A DNA stretch of 64,000 nt from JACDAN01 sp963842235. Lineage in GTDB: Bacteria; Actinomycetota; Thermoleophilia; Gaiellales; Gaiellaceae. Shown one piece after another: positions 26,782 to 37,345 of the stretch; positions within the stretch are counted from its first letter, which is position 1; every line of letters starts with the position of its first letter. Both the position numbers and the translations under genes were made by a program. The notes beneath the pieces are model-generated. The model was not told the origin of the DNA, searched no databases, and saw only the letters and a list, made by a program, of their open reading frames with translations. The stretch is from the NCBI GenBank assembly GCA_963842235.1, contig CAWJFT010000001.1, positions 558,001 through 622,000 on the forward strand. The letters run 5' to 3'.

Positions 26782-29700
26782 ATGACCTGGACCCCAAACC
26801 CCGAGCAGCAGGAAGCGATCGAGGCAACTGGGCGCGTGTTCGTCTCCGCCGGCGCGGGGACCGGGAAGACGGCGGTGCTGGTCGAGCGCTTCGCGCGCGC
26901 GGTCTGCGATCACGGAGTCGACGTCGACTCGATCCTGGTCATCACGTACACGAAGCGGGCGGCCGGCGAGCTGCGGACGCGGATCCGCAGCGAGCTCCGC
27001 CGTCGGGGGCGGCACGACCTCGCGCGCGAGCTCGACGGCGCCTGGATCTCGACCATCCACGGCTTCTGCAACCGGCTGCTGAAGGCGTATCCGTTCCAAG
27101 CGGGGCTGGATCCGCGTTTCCGGGAGCTGGACGAGTCACAGGCTGCCGTTCTCTCCGGTGAGGCTTTCGACGAGGCGCTGGGTTCGTTCTGCGCCGACGA
27201 GGATCCGGACCGCGTCCGGCTCCTGACCACCTACGGGGCCCGTGGACTACGCCGGATGATCACGGGGATCTACGAGACGCTTCGATCGGCCGGGCGCGAC
27301 CTGGTCCTCGAGCTCGGAGAGCGGCCCGCGCTGGGCGAGCGTCTCGCGGAGCTGCGGGAAGCAGCCCGTTGTGTCTTGGAGGATGCGTCGGCGACCGACC
27401 TCCAGCGTGCGAGCGCCGGAGCGCTCCTGGATGCCGTCGCGGGCGACCCGCGTCCCGACGATCTGCTCGACCTCAGCGCGCACCGGGCGAAGGGGGAGCG
27501 CGCGGCCAGCGTCGAGGAGGCGCGGCTGGTCGTCGAGCGGGCCGCGCTCGACGAGCTCGCGATGCGCGACCGCGACCTCGTGCAGCAGCTGCTCGACGGG
27601 TTCGCCGAGGCCTATGCGGCGGCGAAGCGCCGCGAGTCGGCGCTCGATTTCGAGGACTTGCAGCTCGTCGCCCGGACGCTGCTCCGTGACCATCCGGAGA
27701 TTCGCGACCGCGAGGCGCTCCGCCTTCGGGCGATCATGGTGGACGAGTTCCAGGACACGAACCGCCTGCAATCGGGGCTGATCGACCTCCTCGCCGACGC
27801 GCCCGGCGAGCGGGATCTGTTCTTCGTCGGGGACGAGTTCCAGTCGATCTACGGCTTCCGGCATGCGGACGTGCAGGTCTTCCGGGAGCGTCGCGAGGCA
27901 GAAGGCGGCGGGCGGGCGCTCGTGCGCAATTACCGCTCGCGCCCCGAGGTGCTCGCCGCTGTCAACCATCTCTTCCGGGGCGACTTCGGAGACGACTTCC
28001 AGCCGCTGACGGCCTCCGGCGACTTCCCCGATCCCGTTTTCGGTCATCCCGTGGAACTGCTCGTCACCGACAAGTCCAGCTACGCCGACACGGGGACGCA
28101 CTGGCGCCGAGCCGAGGCGCGGAGCATCGCGCGGCGGGTGCGGGAGCTCATCGACGCAGGCGACGCGACGGCGGGCGACATCGTCCTGCTGTTCGCGGCC
28201 GGCACGGATGCCGAGTGGTACGAGCAGGAGCTCCGGCGCCAGGACATCCCGACCTACCGAGCAACAGGACGTGGCTATTTCGGCCAGCAGCAGGTCGTCG
28301 ACCTGCTGGCGTACCTGCGCCTGCTCCAGAACCGTTACGACGACCAGGCGCTCCTGAGCGTCCTCGCTTCGCCCTTCGTCGGCGTCTCCAACGACGCGCT
28401 CGCGCTGCTGCGGCGAGCGGCCGGTCGGCGCCCGCTCTACGCCGGGCTGGAACGCTCGCTTCCCGAGGGTCTCGGCGAGCAGGACGAACGGTTGCTGCTC
28501 GCGTTCAAGCAGCGGTACGGGCGTCTCGTGGAAGCGTCGGCCCGCATGTCGCTCGAGCGGCTGTGCGAGCTGATCCTCGTCGAGCACGACTACGACCTGG
28601 CCGTTCTCGCCCAGTGGGACGGGCGGCGGCGCTACGCCAACATCCGCAAGCTGGCGCGCCTGGCGCGCGCCTATGAGGAGCTGCGGGGCCGCGACCTCGA
28701 GGGGTTCCTCCGGTTCATGCGCGACCAGGAGGCAGTCGGCGCCAAGCAGCTCGAGGCGGTGGCCGAGGAGGAGGGCGCCGACGCTGTCAGGCTCCTGACG
28801 ATCCACGCCGCCAAGGGGCTCGAGTTCAAGGTCGTGATCGTCGCCGATGCCGGCCGGGATCGGCCTGCTGCGTCGGCGGACGAGCTGCTCGCCCTCTCTG
28901 ACGGACGGTTCGGTTTCCGGGTCGTCGACCCGATCACGACCAAGCGGCGCGGCGCGTTCGACTACGAGCAGGTGCGCAAGGCCCGGGAGGCCGAGGACCG
29001 CGCCGAGCGGCTCCGCCTCTACTACGTCGCCATGACACGGGCGATCGACCGGCTGATCGTGTCCGGCGCCATCGACCCCGAGAGCACCGCCGACGCGGCG
29101 ACGCCGCTCGGGTGGGTGCTCGGCCGGCTCGACGCGGACGAGGAGATCGCGGGAGCGGGGCGGGATCCGGTCGAGCTAGAGCGCGACGACGCGCGCCTGC
29201 TGATCCGGGTCGATCGCTTCCAACCGGAGGAGCCTGCGGTCGTGCCGGAGCCGGTCGAAGCGGCAGAGGACGGCCAGCTCGAGCTTTTCGCGGCGAACGG
29301 CGGCGGCGAGCTCCCGCCGCCCGCGCCGAGGCTCCCCGAGCTTGCGCCCGTGCCGGCGCCGCCGCTCCACACGCTCAAGTCGCTCTCGTATACGTCGCTC
29401 TCGCTCTTCGAGCGCTGCTCGTACCGCTACTACGCAGAGCGGGTGGTCGGGCTCCGGCCGGCCGATTCGAGCGGCCGTGTTCCCGGGCAGACCGGGCTGG
29501 CGGCGACGGAAGTCGGCGACGCCGTTCACCGGCTGTTGGAGCAGATCGATCTTCGTGCTCCGACGACGCCGGATGTCGAGCAGGTGCGCGGCTGGTACCC
29601 CGGGGTCAGCGACGAGGAGCTGGAGCGCATCGCGGGGTTCCTGAACACGTACTGCGAGTCAGAGGTCGCGGGACGCATCGCGACGCTCCCAGGCACGACC

Positions 29701-30153
29701 ATCGAGCGAGCTTTCGCGTTCGAGCACGACGGAGTGCTCCTGCACGGCCGGCTCGACGTCCTGCACCGGCTAGACGGCCGTGCTCTGGTGCTCGACTACA
29801 AGACGAACGCTCTCGAGGAGCTGACCCCGGAGGAGATCGTCGAGCACGAGTACCGCATCCAGCGCCTGGTCTACGCGCTCGCCTGCTTCCGGGCGGGCGC
29901 GGAGGAGGTCGAGGTCGTCTACCAGTTCCTCGAGCGGCCCGACGCCGTGGTGTCGACGACCTTCCGGCGCGCTGAGCTCCCGGCGCTCGAGGCCGAGCTC
30001 TCCGAGGCGATCGCCCGTGTCCGGGTCGGCGACTTCCGGCCGACGCCGAGCGAGCAGGTGTGCGCGGGCTGTCCCGCGCTGGACGTCGTGTGTGCGGGTC
30101 CGCGGCTGCCGCGCTCGGCGCCGGCGACGTCGCCCGCGCTGGCCGCGATGTAG
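26782..30153 (+). CDS. AddA-like UvrD-family helicase-nuclease
   Basis: This 1123-residue SF1A helicase has Walker A SAGAGTGKT (residues 22-30), motif Ia ITYTKRAAGELRTRI, Walker B MVDEFQDTN (about 319), motif III FVGDEFQSIYGFR, motif V TIHAAKGLEFKVVIV and motif VI YYVAMTRA. The C-terminal PD-(D/E)xK nuclease has HGRLDVLHR and LVLDYKTN (about 1005). Cys 879, 1094, 1097 and 1104 form a C-x214-C-x2-C-x6-C pattern like an iron-sulfur nuclease, which classical AddA lacks. It probably partners the gene upstream in double-strand break repair. The gap between them is 100 bp, with no visible SOS box. Confidence 0.93.
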   Translation: MTWTPNPEQQEAIEATGRVFVSAGAGTGKTAVLVERFARAVCDHGVDVDSILVITYTKRAAGELRTRIRSELRRRGRHDLARELDGAWISTIHGFCNRLLKAYPFQAGLDPRFRELDESQAAVLSGEAFDEALGSFCADEDPDRVRLLTTYGARGLRRMITGIYETLRSAGRDLVLELGERPALGERLAELREAARCVLEDASATDLQRASAGALLDAVAGDPRPDDLLDLSAHRAKGERAASVEEARLVVERAALDELAMRDRDLVQQLLDGFAEAYAAAKRRESALDFEDLQLVARTLLRDHPEIRDREALRLRAIMVDEFQDTNRLQSGLIDLLADAPGERDLFFVGDEFQSIYGFRHADVQVFRERREAEGGGRALVRNYRSRPEVLAAVNHLFRGDFGDDFQPLTASGDFPDPVFGHPVELLVTDKSSYADTGTHWRRAEARSIARRVRELIDAGDATAGDIVLLFAAGTDAEWYEQELRRQDIPTYRATGRGYFGQQQVVDLLAYLRLLQNRYDDQALLSVLASPFVGVSNDALALLRRAAGRRPLYAGLERSLPEGLGEQDERLLLAFKQRYGRLVEASARMSLERLCELILVEHDYDLAVLAQWDGRRRYANIRKLARLARAYEELRGRDLEGFLRFMRDQEAVGAKQLEAVAEEEGADAVRLLTIHAAKGLEFKVVIVADAGRDRPAASADELLALSDGRFGFRVVDPITTKRRGAFDYEQVRKAREAEDRAERLRLYYVAMTRAIDRLIVSGAIDPESTADAATPLGWVLGRLDADEEIAGAGRDPVELERDDARLLIRVDRFQPEEPAVVPEPVEAAEDGQLELFAANGGGELPPPAPRLPELAPVPAPPLHTLKSLSYTSLSLFERCSYRYYAERVVGLRPADSSGRVPGQTGLAATEVGDAVHRLLEQIDLRAPTTPDVEQVRGWYPGVSDEELERIAGFLNTYCESEVAGRIATLPGTTIERAFAFEHDGVLLHGRLDVLHRLDGRALVLDYKTNALEELTPEEIVEHEYRIQRLVYALACFRAGAEEVEVVYQFLERPDAVVSTTFRRAELPALEAELSEAIARVRVGDFRPTPSEQVCAGCPALDVVCAGPRLPRSAPATSPALAAM

Positions 30154-30187
30154 TGGTGCGGACCCCTGTCCCTCGGAGCCGTGGCTA

Positions 30188-30315
30188 GGGGCCTGGCCCC
30201 GAGACAAGGCCATTCCGGTCGATGGCGAACGACCGGCCATGGTGGCGGATGAGCGCAAGACTGCTTGGCATGCGGCCTCGTCGCCCCTTCGGGCCATGGC
30301 CAGGGGCCTGGCCCC
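30188..30315. repeat. Pair of REP-like palindromes GGGGCCTGGCCCC
   Basis: Two identical 13-base palindromes (30188-30200 and 30303-30315, six-base arms around T) lie 115 bp apart in the addA-nth gap. Their flanks are related too (GTGGCTA before the first, ATGGCCA before the second). The gap of 186 bp otherwise holds no gene. The layout resembles paired REP elements. No transposase is nearby. Confidence 0.55.
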
Positions 30316-30339
30316 CGAGGGCCTTCCGCGGACGGTTTC

Positions 30340-31008
30340 GTGCCTCGTAGCTACGTTCGGGAGGCGCGGAAGCGCGTTGGGCCGAAGCGCGCACGGATTC
30401 GGCCGATCATCGAGCGGCTCCTTCACGAGCACGCCGACGCGGCGATCGCGCTCCGGTTCCGCTCGGACCTCGAGCTCCTCGTCAGCGTGATGCTCTCCGC
30501 TCAGACGACGGACGTGAACGTCAACCGCGTGACCGAGCGGCTCTTCGAGAAGTACAAGACGCCCGCGGACTACCTCGCCGTCCCGGTCGAGGAGCTGGAG
30601 CGCGACATCTTCCCGACGGGCTTCTACCGCCAGAAGGCGAAGGCGATCCGCGGGACGATGGCGCTGCTACTCGAGGACTACGACGGTGAAGTGCCGAGCA
30701 AAATGGAGGACCTGCTGCGCCTACCTGGCGTTGCGCGAAAAACGGCAAACGTGGTCGCGGCCGAGCTCGGCGAGCCGCAGGGGATCGTGGTCGACACGCA
30801 CGTCCGCCGCCTGGCGCAGCGATTGGGTCTCACCAGGGAAGAGGATCCGGTGAAGATCGAACGCGATCTTCAGAAACTCGTTCCGCGCGAGTACTGGGGG
30901 ATCTTCCCGCACCTGCTGATCTGGCACGGCCGGCGAGTCTGTATCGCGCGCAACCCGCAATGCGAGCGGTGCGTCGTCAACGACCTCTGCCCCTCGAGCC
31001 GCGTGTAG
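30340..31008 (+). CDS. nth: Endonuclease III
   Basis: This DNA glycosylase/AP lyase removes oxidised pyrimidines. The 222 residues start at GTG 30340. They include the helix-hairpin-helix with catalytic Lys (LPGVARKTANVV), the catalytic Asp (VVDTHVRRL) and the C-terminal 4Fe-4S loop with exact C-x6-C-x2-C-x5-C spacing (CIARNPQCERCVVNDLC). The frame is open upstream to 30265, but that stretch is repeat-derived. It converges with trxB across 7 bp. Confidence 0.95.
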   Translation: MPRSYVREARKRVGPKRARIRPIIERLLHEHADAAIALRFRSDLELLVSVMLSAQTTDVNVNRVTERLFEKYKTPADYLAVPVEELERDIFPTGFYRQKAKAIRGTMALLLEDYDGEVPSKMEDLLRLPGVARKTANVVAAELGEPQGIVVDTHVRRLAQRLGLTREEDPVKIERDLQKLVPREYWGIFPHLLIWHGRRVCIARNPQCERCVVNDLCPSSRV

Positions 31009-31015
31009 AGCTGTT

Positions 31016-32038
31016 CTAGGCCGGCTGCTTGGCAGCCACCGGCTCAGCGACGGGCTCCGGTTCGACGTCCTCCGCCTCAGCCCGCGGAGCCGTCAACGCG
31101 TCGTACGGATGGCCATGTTGCGCCGTGAGCCAGCGTTCGGCGTCGAGGGCGGCCATGCTGCCCATCCCGGCCGCGGTGATCGCCTGCCGATACGTGTGGT
31201 CGACGACGTCGCCCGCCGCGAACACGCCCTCGACGTTTGTCGCTGTCCCGTCGTGCGTGAGCAGGTAGCCGTGCTCGTCCATTTCGAGCTGCCCGACGAA
31301 GAGCTTCGTGTTCGGATCGTGGCCAATCGCGACGAAGAGCCCCTGCGCCGGGATCTCCGTGATCTCGTTCGTGTTGACGTCCCGAACGTCCACGCCGGTG
31401 ACGCCGGTCTCGCCGACGACCTTGTCCACGACCGCGTTCGTGACCCACTCGATCTTCTCGTTGGCGCGGGCCCGGTCGAGCATGATCTGCGACGCGCGGA
31501 AGTCGTCTCGCCTGTGGACGACCGTGACCTTGTCGGCGAACTTGGTGAGGAACGTTGCCTCCTCCATGGCCGAGTCGCCGCCGCCGACGACCACGATGTT
31601 CTTCTCCCGGAAGAACGCTGCGTCACAGACGGCGCAGTAGGAGACGCCGCGGCCCTGGAGGCCACGTTCCGACTCGAGCCCGAGCTGGCGGGCATTGGCG
31701 CCCGTCGCGACGATCACGGCCTGCGACCGGTATTCCTCGTCGCCGACGTAGACCTTGAACGGGCGCTCCGAGAAGTCGACGCGCGTGACGTCGTCGGAGA
31801 TGAACTCGGCGCCGAACCGCTCCGCCTGACGCCGGAAGTCCTTCATCATCTCCGGCCCGAGCACGCCCTCGGCATAGCCCGGATAGTTCTCGACGTCGCT
31901 CGTGATCATCAACTGGCCGCCCCACTGGAAGCCTTCGATGACGAGGGGCTGGAGATTTGCACGCGCAGCGTAAAGCGCCGCCGTGTAGCCGGCCGGACCG
32001 CCACCGATGATGATCAACTCGCGAGTGTTCTCGTTCAT
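31016..32038 (-). CDS. trxB: Thioredoxin reductase
   Basis: This flavoprotein passes electrons from NADPH to thioredoxin. The 340 residues carry an FAD motif (IIGGGPAGYTAALYAARA), the redox-active CAVCDAAFF disulfide, an NADPH motif (VVGGGDSAMEEATFL) and the closing FAAGDVVDHTYRQAITAAG. A 30-residue acidic/Pro tail follows. The ATG has a GGAGGG ribosome-binding site. Upstream lie a SigR-like promoter and a nine-base inverted repeat, suggesting disulfide-stress control. Confidence 0.97.
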   Translation of the reverse strand: MNENTRELIIIGGGPAGYTAALYAARANLQPLVIEGFQWGGQLMITSDVENYPGYAEGVLGPEMMKDFRRQAERFGAEFISDDVTRVDFSERPFKVYVGDEEYRSQAVIVATGANARQLGLESERGLQGRGVSYCAVCDAAFFREKNIVVVGGGDSAMEEATFLTKFADKVTVVHRRDDFRASQIMLDRARANEKIEWVTNAVVDKVVGETGVTGVDVRDVNTNEITEIPAQGLFVAIGHDPNTKLFVGQLEMDEHGYLLTHDGTATNVEGVFAAGDVVDHTYRQAITAAGMGSMAALDAERWLTAQHGHPYDALTAPRAEAEDVEPEPVAEPVAAKQPA

Positions 32039-32052
32039 TTCGCCCTCCGTAC

Positions 32053-32076
32053 GACAGGCCCGGTATAGGGCCTGTC
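32053..32076 (-). promoter_or_regulatory. Inverted repeat in the trxB leader
   Basis: Perfect nine-base arms GACAGGCCC and GGGCCTGTC are separated by six bases. The repeat sits 15 bp before the trxB ATG and just downstream of the predicted transcription start. It could be an operator or a leader hairpin. No T-tract follows. Confidence 0.55.
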
Positions 32077-32086
32077 AACAGTATTC

Positions 32087-32113
32087 AACGAAGCGGACGG
32101 GTTGAAACTTCCC
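32087..32113 (-). promoter_or_regulatory. SigR-like promoter upstream of trxB
   Basis: On the minus strand GGGAAG (32113-32108) is followed after exactly 18 bases by GTT (32089-32087). The actinobacterial thiol-stress sigma factor SigR/SigH recognises GGGAAT-N18-GTT, and trxB is a classic member of its regulon in Streptomyces. Only the last base of the -35 differs. No sigR gene is in this window, so the assignment is by motif and target gene. Confidence 0.6.
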
Positions 32114-32149
32114 TCCTTAACCCTGGGCTTGTAACGGCTGACCTGAACG

Positions 32150-32671
32150 TTACGCAACGAGCTCGCCGCAGAGATAGAGCCGTCCGTCGCGGGCCTCGGC
32201 GTCCTCCGAAAGCGTATGGCGCTGGACGCCGTCCGGCAGCAGATGCAGCACCTCGTGCCCGCGCGCGACGAGCAGTTCCGCGATGAGCTTTCGATGGCAG
32301 CGCCACCACAGGGTCTCGGCGCACATGAAGCACGGCGCCGGCTCACGCAGTGCGCTGTCGAGCGCCTCTTGCCACTCGGGCGTTCCCATTCTCGCCGCGT
32401 AACTGCGGAAGCCGGCCGTTCGGATACAGCTGAAGCGCTCCTCACCGGGCTCGCCGCTGCGACGGCCGCCGAGTGCTTCCGCATGGTGGTACGCGATGCC
32501 CGCGGCGGCCAGGCTCTCGGCGAGGGCGGCCTGGTTGAACTGCGGATTTCGCCTGGAGCCGGGGTAGCGCCGGACATCGACGAGCGTCTGAACCTTCGCC
32601 TTCCGAAGCATCTCCAGAAGGTCTTCGGCGCTCCTCGTGCCATGACCGACGGTATAGGCCTTCACGGACAT
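32150..32671 (-). CDS. DUF488 family protein
   Basis: This 173-residue protein begins VKAYTVGHGTRSAEDLLEML. It has the DUF488 landmarks: VDVRRYPGSRRNPQFN, YHHAEALGGRR, and the Cys-containing CFMCAETLWWRCHRKLIAE near the end. The family function is unsettled. The ATG at 32671 is preferred because the conserved TVGHG motif is only five residues in, and the open frame upstream runs antisense into the next gene. Only 13 bp separate it from the divergent eRF1-like gene. Confidence 0.88.
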   Translation of the reverse strand: MSVKAYTVGHGTRSAEDLLEMLRKAKVQTLVDVRRYPGSRRNPQFNQAALAESLAAAGIAYHHAEALGGRRSGEPGEERFSCIRTAGFRSYAARMGTPEWQEALDSALREPAPCFMCAETLWWRCHRKLIAELLVARGHEVLHLLPDGVQRHTLSEDAEARDGRLYLCGELVA

Positions 32672-32684
32672 AGAATCGCGCGCA

Positions 32685-33821
32685 GTGGCCAGCAGTGTGA
32701 CCTGGGATGCGCTCCGGCAACTCGCTGGTTTCCGCGCCGAGAAGGGCTGTGCCATCAGCCTGTACCTCGACCTCGATCCCAGCGTTTCTCCGACGCCGGG
32801 CGACGCGAAGACGAGAGTCCACTCGCTTCTCGACGAGGGTGAGAAGAAGAACCACAGCGCAAACCAGACGCATGAACAGCGCCTGGGATTGAAGTCGGAT
32901 TTCGGTCGAATCCGCGCCTTCTTCGACGAGGAGTTCGAGCGCAACGGCGCGCACGGCCTCGCCGTGTTCTGCGCGGGCCTCGACAACGTCTGGGAGACGC
33001 TCCCGCTGAGCGAGTCGGTGCCCGACGAGGTCAAGGTCGGGCGCGAGCTGTACCTGGCGCCGCTCGTCCCGCTCGTCGGCCGTGGCGAGGGCGCAGTCGT
33101 CGCGGTCGTCTCGCGCGAGCAGGGCCGGCTCTATCGACTTCACGCCGGCCGGCTGGACGAGGTCGCCGACCTGTTCGAGGAACAGCCGCGCCGCCACGAT
33201 AAGGGTGGCTGGTCGCAGGCGCGGATTCAGCGCCACGCGGACGAGCTCACGAAGGATCATCTGAAGGCGGTCGGCGAGGAACTGGAGAGGGAGCTGCGGC
33301 GGCTCCGCTATCCCCGCGTCGTCGTCATCTGCCCGGAGGAAATGAAGCGCGAGCTCGGAGAGGTGCTTGCGGGCGACGCGCGGAACGCGATCATCGGCTG
33401 GACGACGGCGAAGGCGCAAGCCACCCCGGTGGAGCTCCTGAGCGTCGCCATGCCCGTGCTCGAGGAGTGGCGCGAGCGCCAGGAGTCGCAGAGCGTGGAG
33501 CGCTGGAAGGAGGAGGTCGGACGGAACGCGCGCGCCGCGTCCGGCTGGGAAGAGACGCTCGAGGCTGCGTCGGACGCGCGGGTCGAGTGCCTCCTCTTCG
33601 AGGAGGGCGTCGAGCACCCGGCGTTCGTGTGCCCTGCCTGTGGCCGCGTGAGTCTCACCGGCGGCCGCTGTCCGCTGGACGGCACGGAGATGGAGCAGCG
33701 CGACGAAGGGCTCGACCTCGCGGTCCACCAGGTGCTCGCACACGGCGGCCAGGTGCTGGCTCTTCGCCATCGTCAGGATCTCGAGCCGATCGGCGGCATC
33801 GGCGCACTGCTGCGCTTCTGA
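32685..33821 (+). CDS. Bacterial eRF1/Vms1-like protein (baeRF family)
   Basis: This 378-residue protein resembles the archaeo-eukaryotic release-factor fold. A first domain has ISLYLDLDPS. A second domain carries the GGWSQARIQRH loop (about residue 174), equivalent to the catalytic GGQ-like loop of Vms1/eRF1 peptidyl-tRNA hydrolases. A third domain includes RVVVICPEEMKREL. A C-terminal zinc ribbon (CPACG and CPLDG) follows. The role in bacteria is presumed to be release of peptides from stalled or split ribosomes, an inference from the family. GTG start. The last codon overlaps the next gene. Confidence 0.82.
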   Translation: MASSVTWDALRQLAGFRAEKGCAISLYLDLDPSVSPTPGDAKTRVHSLLDEGEKKNHSANQTHEQRLGLKSDFGRIRAFFDEEFERNGAHGLAVFCAGLDNVWETLPLSESVPDEVKVGRELYLAPLVPLVGRGEGAVVAVVSREQGRLYRLHAGRLDEVADLFEEQPRRHDKGGWSQARIQRHADELTKDHLKAVGEELERELRRLRYPRVVVICPEEMKRELGEVLAGDARNAIIGWTTAKAQATPVELLSVAMPVLEEWRERQESQSVERWKEEVGRNARAASGWEETLEAASDARVECLLFEEGVEHPAFVCPACGRVSLTGGRCPLDGTEMEQRDEGLDLAVHQVLAHGGQVLALRHRQDLEPIGGIGALLRF

Positions 33822-34461
33822 GTTTCGACCTCGTCATCTTCGACTGCGACGGTGTGCTCGTCGACAGCGAACGCATCGCGGTGCGCCTCGACGTCCAGGT
33901 GCTCGCGCAGCTGGGCTGGCCGATCACCGAGGAGGAGGTGATCGAGCGCTTCGTCGGCAAGACCGACGAGGCGATGACGCGCGAGATCGAGGAACACCTG
34001 GGGCGGAAGCTGCCGGGCGCGTGGGACGAGGAGTACGGACACCTGTACCGCGAGGCGTTCGACGCGGAGCTCGAGCCCGTCGACGCAATCGGGGAGGCGC
34101 TGGAGCAGATCCCGGTGCCGACGTGCGTCGCCTCGAGCGGCCGGCTGGAGAAGATCGAGAAGAATCTGAGGCTGACCGGGCTGTGGGAGCGCTTCGCGGG
34201 GCGGATCTTCAGCGCCGCCGACGTCGAGCACGGGAAACCGGCACCGGACCTCTTCCTGCACGCGGCGGAGAGGATGGGCGCCGAGCCGTCGGCCTGCGCG
34301 GTCGTCGAGGACAGCCCGTTCGGGGTCGAGGCCGCCCATGCCGCAGGGATGAAGGCCTACGCGTACTCGGGCGGGATCATGCCGGCGGAGCGACTGGAGT
34401 CAGCCGATGCCGTCTTCAACGACATGCGCGATCTACCCGAGCTGCTCGGCTTCGGAGCGCG

Positions 34462-34465
<4 letters not shown>
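33818..34465 (+). CDS. HAD-superfamily phosphatase (beta-phosphoglucomutase-like)
   Basis: This has the HAD motif I FDCDGVLVDSE with nucleophile and acid Asp, a cap domain, motif II ASSGR, motif III Lys in HGKPAPDLF, and motif IV VVEDSPFGVEAAHAAG. It is a small-molecule phosphatase or phosphoglucomutase, with substrate unknown. The frame has no ATG, GTG or TTG before motif I. CTG 33818 gives the expected start LSFDLVIFDCDG and is nested with the previous stop as CTGA, so a rare CTG start is the best choice. Its TAA is nested with the stop of the convergent aconitase. Confidence 0.88.
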
Positions 34466-37212
<2,747 letters not shown>

Positions 37213-37258
37213 GGTGTCGATTGTATGGGCGGCGGTCGGGGCTCGGGCCTAGGCGCAA

Positions 37259-37297
37259 CGAGCCACGTCCTGGTGCCTGGCACCGGGACGTGGCTCG
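37259..37297. repeat. 39 bp near-perfect hairpin with REP-like core
   Basis: Outer arms CGAGCCACGTCC and GGACGTGGCTCG (12 of 12 paired) enclose an inner palindrome GGTGCCTGGCACC. One T-G pair separates arm and core, giving a 19-pair stem around a single central T. It lies between rmuC and acnA, both on the minus strand, with no T-tract on either side. It may be a mobile REP-like unit or act as an RNA-stabilising or Rho-type stop for rmuC. Confidence 0.7.
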
Positions 37298-37345
37298 AAA
37301 GCACGCGCCGGAACACGGCAACGAACGCGAGAAGACCTGGCTGAA

